Shown here: positions 41,556 to 50,122 of the stretch, in pieces
Layout: every line of letters begins with the position of its first letter
Position numbering within the stretch: the first letter of the stretch is position 1
Source of the DNA: Saccharothrix carnea
Lineage (GTDB): Bacteria; Actinomycetota; Actinomycetes; Mycobacteriales; Pseudonocardiaceae
Direction: 5' to 3'
NCBI RefSeq assembly: GCF_003014735.1
Contig: NZ_PYAX01000012.1
Span: forward strand, 1-64,000
Length of the DNA stretch: 64,000 nucleotides
The notes under the pieces: generated by a model
Told to the model about the DNA's origin: nothing
Database searches by the model: none
What the model saw: the letters and a program-made list of their open reading frames with translations, nothing else
Program-made: the position numbers and the translations under genes

Positions 41556-43144
41556 CCGGCCTCGGCTCGCTGGTGCGCCTGGCGCTGCGCCGCGACCGGC
41601 TGCTGCTGGCCGTCTGGGTCATCGGCCTGGTCGGCATCACGCTGGCCACCGCGTCGACGGTCGGCGAGCTGTACGGCTCGCCCGAGTCCCGGCAGCAGCT
41701 GGGCGGGACGGCGGGCAGCAACCCGGCGTTCCTGGCCATGCTCGGCCCGCTCTACGACGCGTCCACGACCGGTGGCGTGCTGGCCTGGCGGTGGGGCGTG
41801 TTCGGCGCGCTGCTGGTCGGCCTGATGGCCATGTTCCTGGTCACCCGGCACACCAGGGCGGAGGAGGAGTCGGGTCGGCTGGAGCTGATCGGCTCGGCCG
41901 TCGTCGCCCGGCACGCGCCGCTGGCCGCCGCCGTGGTGGTGGCGCTGGCGGCGAGCACGGTGATCGGCCTGCTCGTGGCGCTCGGCCTGACCGGTCTCGG
42001 CGAGTCGGCGTCGGGTTCGTTCGCGCTCGGCCTCGCGTTCGCGTCAGTCGGCTGGGTGTTCACCGGTGTCGGCGCGGTCAGCGCGCAGCTGTCGGAGAGC
42101 GCGCGTACGGCCAACTCGATCGCCGGCGCCGTGCTCGGCGTCGCCTACCTGCTGCGCGCGGTCGGCGACGCGGCGGGCGACGAGGGGCCGACGTGGCTGA
42201 CCTGGCTGTCGCCGCTGGGGTGGCTGGAGCAGACCAGGGCGTTCGCGGGCGACCGGTTCTGGGTGCTGCTGCTGCCGCTGGCGTTGTCCGCGGTGCTGGT
42301 CGTGGCGGCGTCGGTCCTGGTGACCGAGCGGGACCTCGGCGGCGGCCTGGTGCCGACCCGGCTCGGCCCGGCCCGCGCGCCCCGTTCGCTGGGCAGCGCG
42401 TTCGGCCTGGCCTGGCGGTTGCAGCGGGGCATGCTGATCGGCTGGACGCTGAGCCTGTTCGTGCTCGGCGCCGTCTACGGGTCGGTCGCGCGCGGTGTCG
42501 AGCAGATGCTGGAAGCCAACCCGGCGTTGCAGAAGATCATCGCGCAGATGGGCGGCGCGGGCGCGATCGTGGACGTCTACCTGGCCTCGATCCTCGGCAT
42601 CATCGCCCTGTTCAGCGCGATCTACGTGGTGCAGTCGACGTTGCGGCTGCGCACCGAGGAGACGGAGTTCCGTGCGGAGCCGGTGCTGGCCACGCCGGTC
42701 AGCCGGTTCGCGTGGGTGGGCAGCCACGTGCTGTTCGCCACGGTCGGCACGGCCGTCGTGCTGGCCGCCGCGGGTCTGGGCGCCGGTCTGGTGCACGGCG
42801 TGCGGGTCGGTGACGTCGGCGGGCAGGTCGCGCGGCTGGTCGGCGCCGCGGTGACGCACGTCCCGGCGGTGTGGGTGGTCGCGGGCCTCGCGCTGGCGCT
42901 GTTCGCGCTGGTGCCGAAGCTGGCGTCGGCGGGCTGGGCGGTGATCGTGGTGTTCCTGGTGCTCGGCCAGCTCGGTCCGCTGCTCCAGCTCGACCAGTGG
43001 GCGATGGACCTCTCGCCGTTCACGCACATCCCGAAGGTGCCCGGCGCCGACGTGTCCGCGACCCCGTTGGTGTGGCTGACGTTGGTCGCGGCGGCTCTGA
43101 TGGCGCTCGGGTTCGCCGCGTTCCGCCGGAGGGATGTCGGTTGA
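41552..43144 (+). CDS. ABC exporter membrane protein
   Basis: The 530-residue protein has about 12 membrane segments in two similar halves, like the tetronasin-type exporter permeases of actinomycetes. With the preceding ATPase it should export a hydrophobic compound or antibiotic; the substrate is unknown. GTG at 41552 overlaps the ATPase stop. Confidence 0.9.
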   Translation: MTGLGSLVRLALRRDRLLLAVWVIGLVGITLATASTVGELYGSPESRQQLGGTAGSNPAFLAMLGPLYDASTTGGVLAWRWGVFGALLVGLMAMFLVTRHTRAEEESGRLELIGSAVVARHAPLAAAVVVALAASTVIGLLVALGLTGLGESASGSFALGLAFASVGWVFTGVGAVSAQLSESARTANSIAGAVLGVAYLLRAVGDAAGDEGPTWLTWLSPLGWLEQTRAFAGDRFWVLLLPLALSAVLVVAASVLVTERDLGGGLVPTRLGPARAPRSLGSAFGLAWRLQRGMLIGWTLSLFVLGAVYGSVARGVEQMLEANPALQKIIAQMGGAGAIVDVYLASILGIIALFSAIYVVQSTLRLRTEETEFRAEPVLATPVSRFAWVGSHVLFATVGTAVVLAAAGLGAGLVHGVRVGDVGGQVARLVGAAVTHVPAVWVVAGLALALFALVPKLASAGWAVIVVFLVLGQLGPLLQLDQWAMDLSPFTHIPKVPGADVSATPLVWLTLVAAALMALGFAAFRRRDVG

Positions 43145-43148
43145 ACAT

Positions 43149-43189
43149 CTGAAAGGCTATTTTCGAAAGTTCTCTTTCAGGTCTACTGT
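43149..43189 (+). promoter_or_regulatory. Promoter and candidate operator of the ArsR-MFS pair
   Basis: CTGAAAG (43149-43155) and CTTTCAG (43174-43180) form a perfect inverted repeat with an 18-bp spacer, and GAAAG-N4-CTTTC is nested in it. A -10-like TACTGT at 43184-43189 puts the transcription start at about the ATG at 43197, so the mRNA may be leaderless. Confidence 0.55.
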
Positions 43190-43196
43190 CGGGGCC

Positions 43197-43754
43197 ATGG
43201 ATCTCCCACGGCCCCGACGGGTCACCGATGTCGACGCGCTGAAGGCGCTGGCGCACCCGTTGCGCGTGTCGTTGCTGAACCACCTGCTGGCGGTCGGTCC
43301 CCGCACGGCGAGCGAGTGCGCCGAGGCGGTCGGCTCGACGGCCTCCAACTGCAGCTGGCACCTGCGGCAGCTGGCGAAGTCCGGGTTCGTGGAGCGGGTC
43401 GAGGCCGGTGACGGTCGGGAACGGCCGTGGCGGGCCACCTCGGTCGGCTACGACGTCGGCGCGTTCGACGACGACCCGGAGGTCCGCAGCCGGCAGGACG
43501 CGGTGCTCGCGCTGGCGCTCAACGAGTACAACCGGCTGGTCCAGCGGTTCCTGGACCGGCAGCACGAGCTGCCGCGCGAGTGGCTCGAAGCCTCCGCGAT
43601 GCACGGCTACACGGTCAACGTGACCGCCGAGGAGCTGGTCGGCCTGCTCGGCATGATCGACGACATCCTGCGCCCGTACCTGGTGCCGGTGCGCCAGGAC
43701 GTGCCGGAGGGCGCGCTGCCCGCCCACGTCGGCGTCCGGGCGTTCCCGCGATGA
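43197..43754 (+). CDS. ArsR-type winged-helix regulator
   Basis: The 185-residue protein has an ArsR-like helix-turn-helix (LKALAHPLRVSLLNHLL and TASNCSWHLRQLAKSGFVERV) and a longer helical C-terminus. No metal-binding cysteine pair is visible, so it probably senses a small molecule. It is coupled to the MFS exporter by an ATGA overlap, which suggests it regulates that gene and itself. Confidence 0.9.
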   Translation: MDLPRPRRVTDVDALKALAHPLRVSLLNHLLAVGPRTASECAEAVGSTASNCSWHLRQLAKSGFVERVEAGDGRERPWRATSVGYDVGAFDDDPEVRSRQDAVLALALNEYNRLVQRFLDRQHELPREWLEASAMHGYTVNVTAEELVGLLGMIDDILRPYLVPVRQDVPEGALPAHVGVRAFPR

Positions 43755-44989
43755 CCGGCCCGCTGGGAGTGCCCGCGTTCCGCCGGTTGTGGATCGCCGG
43801 GTTCGTGTCCGAGATCGGCGACTGGGTGCTGCTGGTCGCGCTGCCGGTGTACGTGTACCAGCGCACCGGCTCCGCGGCGGCGACTGCGACGACGTTCGTG
43901 GTGGCGCTGCTGCCGAGCCTGGCGCTGTCGCCGCTGGCCGGGGTGCTGGCCGACCGGTTCGACCGGCGCAAGCTGATGCTGCTGGTCAGCCTCGCGCAGG
44001 CGGTCACCCTGCTGCCGCTGCTGACCGGCGACCTGGTGCTGGTGAACGTGGTGACGGCGGTGCAGGCCGGGTTGGCGGCGCTGTTCGAACCGGCCAAGAA
44101 CGCGTTGCTGCCGACGCTGGTGCCGCGGGAGCAGGTGCCGGCGGCCAACGGGCTGGTCGGGGTGAACTCCAACCTGGCGCGGCTGGTGGGTGCGTCGCTG
44201 GGCGGTCTGCTGCTCGGCTACACCGGGTTGCCGGGCGTGGTGCTGGCGGACGTGGCGTCGTTCCTGCTCGCGGCGGCGCTGTTGGCGGCGCTGCGGACCG
44301 CGGATCCGGTGCGTGAGGCGGGGAAACCCGCGTGGCGGGCCTGGCTGGACGGCCTGCGCGAGATCCGAGGCCCGCTGCGACCGATGGTGGCCGTGGTCGG
44401 GTTGATGGCCACCGGCCAAGGCCTGTTCGTGGTGCTGTTCGTGGTGTTCGTGACCGAACGGCTCGGCGGGGGAGCGGCTGAGGTGGGGCTGCTGCGCGGT
44501 GTCCAGGCGATCGGTGGGCTGCTCGGTGGCCTGCTGGTGGGGGTGCTGGCGCGTCGGCTCGCACCCGGCAGGCTGCTGGGCGTGTCGCTGGTCGGCTTCG
44601 CCGTGGTCGCCGCGCTGGGCTGGAACGGGCCGCACGTGACCACGGCGCTGGTGTTCTACCTGGCCGCGTTCGTGGTGGTGGGCGTGCCGGGCGTGATCGC
44701 GGGCGCCGGGATGATGTCGGTGCTGCAGCTGCACGCGTCCGACGAGGTGCGCGGCCGGGTGATGGCGACGTTCGTCAGCCTCTACGACGGCGGCCAGGCG
44801 CTCGGCATGGTGCTGGCGGGCGCCCTCACGCCCGTGCTCGGCCTGTCCGTGCTGCTCAACGCCCAGGCCGCGCTCTACCTGGCGGCCGGCGTGCTGGCGC
44901 TGGCGACGCTGGATCCCGCAACCGGTCGTGGTGCGGCAGCACGGGCGGAACCGCCGGCACCAGCCCGGCGGGCACGAGGAACGCGCTGA
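43751..44989 (+). CDS. MFS transporter, probable drug exporter
   Basis: The 412-residue protein has about 12 membrane segments and the MFS motif A-like GVLADRFDRRKLM between segments 2 and 3. The overall form is that of the enterobactin/macrolide-exporter-like MFS group (DUF894 type). The substrate is unknown. It overlaps the ArsR gene by four bases. Confidence 0.92.
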   Translation: MTGPLGVPAFRRLWIAGFVSEIGDWVLLVALPVYVYQRTGSAAATATTFVVALLPSLALSPLAGVLADRFDRRKLMLLVSLAQAVTLLPLLTGDLVLVNVVTAVQAGLAALFEPAKNALLPTLVPREQVPAANGLVGVNSNLARLVGASLGGLLLGYTGLPGVVLADVASFLLAAALLAALRTADPVREAGKPAWRAWLDGLREIRGPLRPMVAVVGLMATGQGLFVVLFVVFVTERLGGGAAEVGLLRGVQAIGGLLGGLLVGVLARRLAPGRLLGVSLVGFAVVAALGWNGPHVTTALVFYLAAFVVVGVPGVIAGAGMMSVLQLHASDEVRGRVMATFVSLYDGGQALGMVLAGALTPVLGLSVLLNAQAALYLAAGVLALATLDPATGRGAAARAEPPAPARRARGTR

Positions 44990-45115
44990 CCGGGTCCGCA
45001 CCCCACCGCCACCACTGACGGCAGCACCCCGACCCCGACCAGCAGGACACCGCCGAAGCGGCGCCGACGTCCGCCCGGCGGCCTGCACGGAGCCGGTGGC
45101 CCGGCCGACCGGGGC

Positions 45116-46012
45116 TCACATGCCAGTCGGACCCCGGCCCGGACCCCGGCCGCGCCGGCGCAGGTAGCGCTCGAACTCGGCGGCGATCGCGTCACCGCTG
45201 GCCTCGGTGATCTGGATCTCCGCGTCGCCGCGCTCCTCCAGCGCCCGCACGTAATTGCGCACGTCCTCGTCCTCGTCGGCCATCTCGCTGACCGTGCGCT
45301 CCCACTCCTCGGCCTGCTCCGGCAGGGCACCGAGCGGCACCTCGACGTCCAGCACCTCCTCCACCCGGTGCAGCAGGGCGAGCGTCGCCTTCGGCGAGGG
45401 CGGCTGGGAGACGTAGTGCGGCACGGCCGCCCAGAACGAGATCGCGGGCACGCCCGCCTGCACGCACAGGTCCTGGAACACGCCGACGATCCCGGTCGGC
45501 CCCTCGTACCGCGACCGCTCCAGCCCGTACTTCGCCGCCGCCGCCTCGTCGTACGCCGTCCCCGTCACGGGCACCGGCCGGGTGTGCGGCGTGTCCATCA
45601 GCAGCGCACCCAGCGTGACCACCGTCGTCACGCCCAGGTCCTCGATGTGCCCCAGCAGCTCGGAGGCGAACTTCCGCCACCGCATGTTCGGCTCGATCCC
45701 GTGCACGAGCACCACGTCGGTGGACGACCCGGGCGGGCGGCACACCGACAAGCGGGTCGTCGGGAATTCAACCCGTCGGGTGACGCCGTCCACCAGTCGG
45801 ACTGTGGGCCGAGTCACCTGGAAGTCGTAGTAGTCGTCCGGATCGATCTCCGCCAACGGCGTCGCGTCCCACGTGAGTTGCAGGTGTTCGATCGCCGTGC
45901 TGGCGGCGTCGCCAGCATCGTTCCACCCCTCGAACGCCGCCACCATGATCGGGTTGGTGAGCGGTTTGCTGGGGTCGAAGGGGGTCTGGGCGGCCTGGTC
46001 CGGATCGGTCAC
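45116..46012 (-). CDS. PAC2-family protein
   Basis: The 298-residue protein has the PAC2 core (MVAAFEGWNDAGDAASTAIEHL; VVLVHGIEPNMRWRKFASELL; VVTLGALLMDTPHTRPVPVTG) and an acidic C-terminal tail followed by an Arg-rich end. PAC2 proteins are named after a eukaryotic proteasome-assembly chaperone. The actinobacterial homologues have no settled function. GTG at 46010-46012 starts it, 50 bp from the metH relic, with which it would have shared a divergent promoter. Confidence 0.92.
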   Translation of the reverse strand: MTDPDQAAQTPFDPSKPLTNPIMVAAFEGWNDAGDAASTAIEHLQLTWDATPLAEIDPDDYYDFQVTRPTVRLVDGVTRRVEFPTTRLSVCRPPGSSTDVVLVHGIEPNMRWRKFASELLGHIEDLGVTTVVTLGALLMDTPHTRPVPVTGTAYDEAAAAKYGLERSRYEGPTGIVGVFQDLCVQAGVPAISFWAAVPHYVSQPPSPKATLALLHRVEEVLDVEVPLGALPEQAEEWERTVSEMADEDEDVRNYVRALEERGDAEIQITEASGDAIAAEFERYLRRRGRGPGRGPTGM

Positions 46013-46062
46013 GCGGCCAGACTACGACCACTGCCGCACACCCGACGCCGTAGGCTTGGCGC

Positions 46063-46511
46063 ATGTCGGATCGTGTCACGCCGCCTCTCCCCGGCGCGCC
46101 CGCCGACCGCGTCCTCGTCGCGGACGGTGCGATGGGCACCACGCTCCGGCCCGCCGACCTGACCCTGGACGATTTCGCAGGTCACGACGGTCGCCCCGAG
46201 ATTCCGAACGTGACCAGGCCGGACGTCGTGCACCAGGTGCGCCGAGGTTCCCTCGAAGCCGGCGCGGACGCCGTGGAGACCGACACCTTCGGGGCCGACC
46301 TGGCGAACCCGGCCGGCACGGAATCCCCGAGAAGATCGTCGAGTTGTCACGTCGGGGTGCCGAACTCGCACGTGATAGAGGCCGACGAGGACGCCGGCTG
46401 CCGCGGCGCGACCGCCGAGCACGTCGGACCAAGGTCGTGGAGATGCTCGAACCAACCCCGAGCAGTGGCGAAGTACTCCAACTCATGATCAACGAGGGAT
46501 GTCGTAGATGA
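46063..46511 (+). pseudogene. metH: metH relic (cobalamin-dependent methionine synthase)
   Basis: The first 85 or so codons read as the N-terminus of MetH: RVLVADGAMGTTLRPADLTL, RPEIPNVTRPDVV and EAGADAVETDTFGADLANP. Near 46318 the frame shifts and the homology continues in another frame as GIPEKIVELSRRGAELARD, then degenerates into an Arg-rich stretch and stops at 46509-46511, overlapping the HAD start. A normal MetH has about 1,200 residues, so nearly all of it, including the homocysteine zinc site and the B12 domain, is gone. Confidence 0.85.
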
Positions 46512-47170
46512 CGGTCGAGGCTGTGCTGTGGGACATGGACGGCACGCTGCTGGACTCCGAGAAGCTGTGGGACATCCCGCTCAACGAGTTCGTGGAGAAA
46601 CTGGGCGGCACGCTGTCGCTCGCGACGAGGCAGGCGCTGGTGGGCTCCAGCACGGCCCGGACCATGGGGCTGCTGTTCGCCGAAGCGGGGGTCGAGCCGA
46701 CCGACGCCGACCTCGCCGACGGCGCGGCGTGGATCACCCGGCGCACCGAGGAGCTGTTCCGGGCCGGCCTGCCGTGGCGGCCGGGCGCGGCCGAGGCGCT
46801 GCGCGCGGTGCGGGACTCCGGTGTGCCGATGGCGCTGGTCACCTCGACCGAACGGCGGCTGACCGAGGTCGCGCTGGACACCATCGGCCGGGACCTGTTC
46901 GACGTCACGGTGTGCGGTGACGAGGTCGACCGCCGCAACAAGCCGCTGCCCGACCCGTACCTGAAGGCCGCCCGGCTGCTCGGCGTCGACCCGACCCGGT
47001 GCGTCGCGGTCGAGGACTCGCCGACCGGCGTGGCCTCCGCCGTGGCCGCCGGCTGCACGGTGCTGGTCGTGCCGTGCGACGTGCCGGTGGAGCAGGGCGA
47101 GCGCCGCGTGTTCCGCGACTCCCTGGTCGGGGTGGGACTCGGGACGCTCACCCTGCTGCTGGACCGCTGA
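46508..47170 (+). CDS. HAD-superfamily hydrolase
   Basis: The 220-residue protein has HAD motif I LWDMDGTLLDSE, motif II MALVTSTER and motif IV CVAVEDSPTGVASAVAAG, with a helical cap between them. It resembles the beta-phosphoglucomutase/phosphatase subgroup. The substrate is unknown. The ATG at 46508 overlaps the end of the metH relic, so it was formerly translated together with it and has lost that arrangement. Confidence 0.92.
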   Translation: MTVEAVLWDMDGTLLDSEKLWDIPLNEFVEKLGGTLSLATRQALVGSSTARTMGLLFAEAGVEPTDADLADGAAWITRRTEELFRAGLPWRPGAAEALRAVRDSGVPMALVTSTERRLTEVALDTIGRDLFDVTVCGDEVDRRNKPLPDPYLKAARLLGVDPTRCVAVEDSPTGVASAVAAGCTVLVVPCDVPVEQGERRVFRDSLVGVGLGTLTLLLDR

Positions 47171-47905
47171 CTAGACCGCGGACACCCGCTTCGCGCGACG
47201 TGTCGCCGGGTCGACCAGCAGGCCGAACACGACGCCGAGACCGAGCCACAGCGTGGCCGTCTCGGCGAGCGAGGCCAGCCGGAACTCCCACAGCACGCCA
47301 CCCGGCACGTCGGACGGCACGACGTCCGGCGTCTCCGGGAACGCGACGAGCAGCACGACCACCGCCGCCAGCACGGCCGCAGCCACGGCGGTGGCGCGGA
47401 CCGGCGGCGTCAGCCCGCCCAACCGGGAAGCCAGGTGGCTCGCGCCGACCGCGACCAGCAACCCGGCCGCGATCAGCCCCAGGTAGAGCACCGTGCGGTA
47501 CTCCACCGTGTCCGCGGCACCCACCCCGGGCGGGTTGGCCGGGTACTTCACCGCGGGCAGCAACGCCGCCGCGCTGAACGCCGCCGCCGACAGCGACACC
47601 GCCCGCACGAACGGCGCCTTGGACACGAACCAGCGCCGCGACCCCGCGTACGCGGTGGCGAACAACGCGCCGACGGCCACACCCACCACCACCGCGGCGA
47701 GCACACCGCCGACCACCTGCGTGCCGCGGCTGAACAGCTCGCCGTGCCCGTGACCCGCGCCGGGCTCCGCGGGCCGTGCCTGTTCGACGGCCAGCGCCGC
47801 CCGGATCGGCGCCTCGACGACCAGCACGCCGACCAGGCCCGCGAGCAGCCCGGACACCGCGCCGGCGCCGACACCGCGCGCCAGCAGACCCTTGTACGTC
47901 GGCAT
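47171..47905 (-). CDS. cbtA: CbtA cobalt transporter membrane subunit
   Basis: The 244-residue protein has about six membrane segments, a His-containing loop (GHGHGELFSRGTQ) and the CbtA N-terminus (RGVGAGAVSGLLAGLVGVLVVEAPI). CbtA with CbtB forms a predicted cobalt uptake system for vitamin B12 synthesis. It lies 11 bp behind cbtB. ATG at 47903-47905 is chosen because the membrane segments begin directly after it. Confidence 0.9.
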   Translation of the reverse strand: MPTYKGLLARGVGAGAVSGLLAGLVGVLVVEAPIRAALAVEQARPAEPGAGHGHGELFSRGTQVVGGVLAAVVVGVAVGALFATAYAGSRRWFVSKAPFVRAVSLSAAAFSAAALLPAVKYPANPPGVGAADTVEYRTVLYLGLIAAGLLVAVGASHLASRLGGLTPPVRATAVAAAVLAAVVVLLVAFPETPDVVPSDVPGGVLWEFRLASLAETATLWLGLGVVFGLLVDPATRRAKRVSAV

Positions 47906-47916
47906 GTCGGCCCGGC

Positions 47917-48102
47917 CTAGTGGCACGGGACGCCGAGCGCGTGGCGCCCGTCGTGGAAGAACTCGTGCACGGTCTCGGCGGCGTGGCCGAGCGCGATGCC
48001 GTTCTCCTGCAGGACCAGCCAGGTCACGCTCAACGCGACCAGTGCGACGGCGTAGGCCCACTTGGGGATGGGGACGGAAAGGTGGTGCGCGGGGCTCGTC
48101 AT
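47917..48102 (-). CDS. cbtB: CbtB cobalt transporter small subunit
   Basis: The 61-residue protein has one membrane segment and the His-rich C-terminus HEFFHDGRHALGVPCH expected for metal binding in CbtB. It is the first gene behind the cobalamin riboswitch, about 40 bp downstream of it. Confidence 0.92.
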   Translation of the reverse strand: MTSPAHHLSVPIPKWAYAVALVALSVTWLVLQENGIALGHAAETVHEFFHDGRHALGVPCH

Positions 48103-48139
48103 GACGCCTCCTCCATACCTCGTGGAAGGTCAACAACAA

Positions 48140-48298
48140 CACGTGCCGCAGCCGGTCTCCTGACTCCCGGATCGACGCCGTCCCCGCGTCTTCCCAGCCG
48201 CTCCACGCGACCAGTGACGTTCTCGGCGGGTTGGCTCCCCGGTCACAGTGGCGAGGACCGCGCCGGATTCACACCGGCTTCCCGTCCACTGCGGCGTT
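48140..48298 (-). ncRNA. Cobalamin riboswitch
   Basis: Read on the minus strand, the leader of cbtB contains the B12 box (AAGCCGGTGTGAATCCGGC), the CCACTGTGACCGGGGAGC segment, GGCTGGGAAGACG and the closing GGAGTCAGGAGACCGGCTGC. Their order and spacing are those of the cobalamin riboswitch class. With B12 bound it should turn cbtB-cbtA expression off. Confidence 0.95.
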
Positions 48299-48302
48299 GC
48301 GA

Positions 48303-48332
48303 ACCGTAGAGTCGATCGTGGTCGGGGCACAA
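48303..48332 (-). promoter_or_regulatory. Promoter of the riboswitch-cbtBA transcript
   Basis: On the minus strand TTGTGC (48327-48332) and TACGGT (48303-48308) are 18 bp apart. The predicted start near 48296 coincides with the 5' end of the riboswitch. Confidence 0.6.
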
Positions 48333-48372
48333 CCGACCAGACGAGTTGTCGTGCACCTCACGCCGGAGGGGC

Positions 48373-49023
48373 TCAGCGGGGCGTCAACGGGCAGTCGCCG
48401 CACGTGCCGCCGCCGTCGAGCCGGTAGTACAGGCAGCAGCTGCGCCGCCGGAACACCACCTCGCCGGGGAACGGGATGAACTCGCCCGTGCCCTTCAGCG
48501 GCGGGTCGGCGAACAGTTCGTCGGCCAACGCCCCGCAGTCGACGCCGCTGCGGCTGATCGTGCGCAGCGCGCCCGCGACGGACGATCCCGCGTTGCCCCA
48601 CAGCAGGCCGCGTGCCACCGGCGTGACCGCGTGCACCGCCTCCACCACCGGCTCCAGCGACTCGGCGATGCCGACGCCCGCCAGCGGATCCTTCAGGCGG
48701 ACCTGGAGGCCTTCCGGGCTGTACCGCCACCACACGTTGGCCGGGCGGACATCCGGCGCGACCCCGCCGACCGCGCGTGCGGCGACCACCGGGCTCAGCA
48801 GCCGAGCCGTGTAGCCGAGGAAGAACAGCGACGCGGCGACCCGCCGTTCGGCGGTGCGGTAGCGGGCGCCGATCCGGTCGAGGGCGTCGGGCAGGGCGGG
48901 GCCGTGCGACAGGGCCTCACCGTCGTGCCAGTCGTCGTCGGGCCGGCCGACGTCGAGGGCGAAGAACGGGCTGAGGCCGCGGATCTGCCGCAGGGTGGCC
49001 AGGACTCGGGCGAACTCGGACAC
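48373..49023 (-). CDS. FhuF-like ferric-siderophore reductase
   Basis: The 216-residue protein ends with C-C-x10-C-x2-C (SCCLYYRLDGGGTCGDCP), the [2Fe-2S] ligand pattern of the FhuF family, which reduces iron in ferric siderophores in the cytoplasm. GTG at 49021-49023 gives a normal N-terminus. No siderophore transporter is adjacent. It starts 18 bp from the divergent LysE-type gene. Confidence 0.88.
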   Translation of the reverse strand: MSEFARVLATLRQIRGLSPFFALDVGRPDDDWHDGEALSHGPALPDALDRIGARYRTAERRVAASLFFLGYTARLLSPVVAARAVGGVAPDVRPANVWWRYSPEGLQVRLKDPLAGVGIAESLEPVVEAVHAVTPVARGLLWGNAGSSVAGALRTISRSGVDCGALADELFADPPLKGTGEFIPFPGEVVFRRRSCCLYYRLDGGGTCGDCPLTPR

Positions 49024-49041
49024 GTGACCTAGTCTGCCGCC

Positions 49042-50103
49042 GTGGACGCACTGGGGTTGGGCCTGGCCCTCGGCCTGGCCGCGAGCATCAGCCCCGGCCC
49101 GCTGTTGGTGCTGGTGGTGACGTCGGCGCTGCGCTCGGGCTGGAAGTCCGGCGCGCTGACCGCCTGCGCACCGCTGCTGTCGGACGCCGCGGTGGTCGCG
49201 GTGACCCTGCTCCTGCTCGACCGCCTGCCCGCGCGGGCGCTGGGCGTGCTCGGCGTCGTGGGCGCGGTGTTCGTGGTGTGGAGCGGCGTGCAGACCGTCC
49301 GGGAGGCCCGGTCGGCATCCCTGACCGACCACTCCTCAACACCCGACCCACCCTCGCCCAAGCCCACCGCCTCGCCCGAACCCACCTCGCCCGAACCCGC
49401 CAGTGCGCCGGAATCCGCCTCGCCCAAACTCGCCGCCTCGCCGGAATCCGACCCCTCACCCGAGCCCGCCGCCTCACCCGACACCGACGCTGCGCCTGGC
49501 GCCGGCACTCAGCCCAGCGCCGCCGCTTTGCCTGGTACCGACACCCGACCCAGCGCCGACGCTCGGGCTGGCGCCGGCAGTCCGCCCGGCGCCGACACCC
49601 GACCTCGCACTGACACGCCGCCTGGCGCCGACCCACGACCTCGCACCGACACCCGGCCCGGAGCCGACGCCTCACCGGGGCCGGACCCGTTGCCCGCGAT
49701 CCATGCTTCGCAGGGGTCGCCGCCCAGGGGAACCCTGAACTCGATTCTACCGGCGGGGTACGACAATTCCGGCTCCTCGAAGGCCGCCGGAGCGCTCGCC
49801 CTGCGTCGAGCGGTGCTGGTGAACCTGCTCAGCCCGCACCCGTGGATCGCGTGGGCGACCGCGCTCGGACCCCTCACCATCACCACGTGGCGCGCGTCGG
49901 CGGGCGCGGGCGCGGCGTTGCTGATCGGCTTCTACCTGACCCTGGTCGGCGGCAAGGTCGTGATCGCCGTGCTCGTCGCCCGCGGACGCCGGCATCTCGG
50001 CGACACCGGCTACCGCCGCGCACTCACCGTTGCCGGAGCGCTGCTGGTGCTCGCCGGCGTGGCGATGGGCGTCGAGTTCGCGGGTTACCCGCACGGCGGC
50101 TAG
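49042..50103 (+). CDS. LysE/RhtB-type exporter with expanded low-complexity loop
   Basis: The 353-residue protein has the family start (LGLGLALGLAASISPGPLLVLVVTSAL) and the conserved second half (RRAVLVNLLSPHPWIAWATALGPL). The family normally has about 200-210 residues. The excess is a stretch of about 145 residues (roughly 95-240) made of Pro, Ser, Ala, Asp, Glu, Thr and later Gly and Arg, placed between the third and fourth membrane segments. The stretch ends with a copy of the dispersed repeat read in frame. Both halves of the transporter are intact, so it may still be active as an amino-acid or small-molecule exporter. No frameshift is needed. Confidence 0.86.
   Translation: MDALGLGLALGLAASISPGPLLVLVVTSALRSGWKSGALTACAPLLSDAAVVAVTLLLLDRLPARALGVLGVVGAVFVVWSGVQTVREARSASLTDHSSTPDPPSPKPTASPEPTSPEPASAPESASPKLAASPESDPSPEPAASPDTDAAPGAGTQPSAAALPGTDTRPSADARAGAGSPPGADTRPRTDTPPGADPRPRTDTRPGADASPGPDPLPAIHASQGSPPRGTLNSILPAGYDNSGSSKAAGALALRRAVLVNLLSPHPWIAWATALGPLTITTWRASAGAGAALLIGFYLTLVGGKVVIAVLVARGRRHLGDTGYRRALTVAGALLVLAGVAMGVEFAGYPHGG
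49701..49772 (-). repeat. Dispersed repeat, copy B, inside the LysE-type gene
   Basis: These 72 bp (24 codons) match copy A at 31105-31177 at about 86 percent. In the gene's frame they add the peptide HASQGSPPRGTLNSIL followed by PAGYDNSG. On the minus strand they show TTGTCGTAC (49758-49766), 8 bp, TAGAAT (49744-49749), a leader and ATG (49702-49704). TTGTC-N4-N8-TANNNT fits the PafBC-type promoter frame except for the GTG triplet. The copy length keeps the host reading frame. Confidence 0.72.
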
Positions 50104-50122
50104 CCCCGGTCCCAGAACTGCG

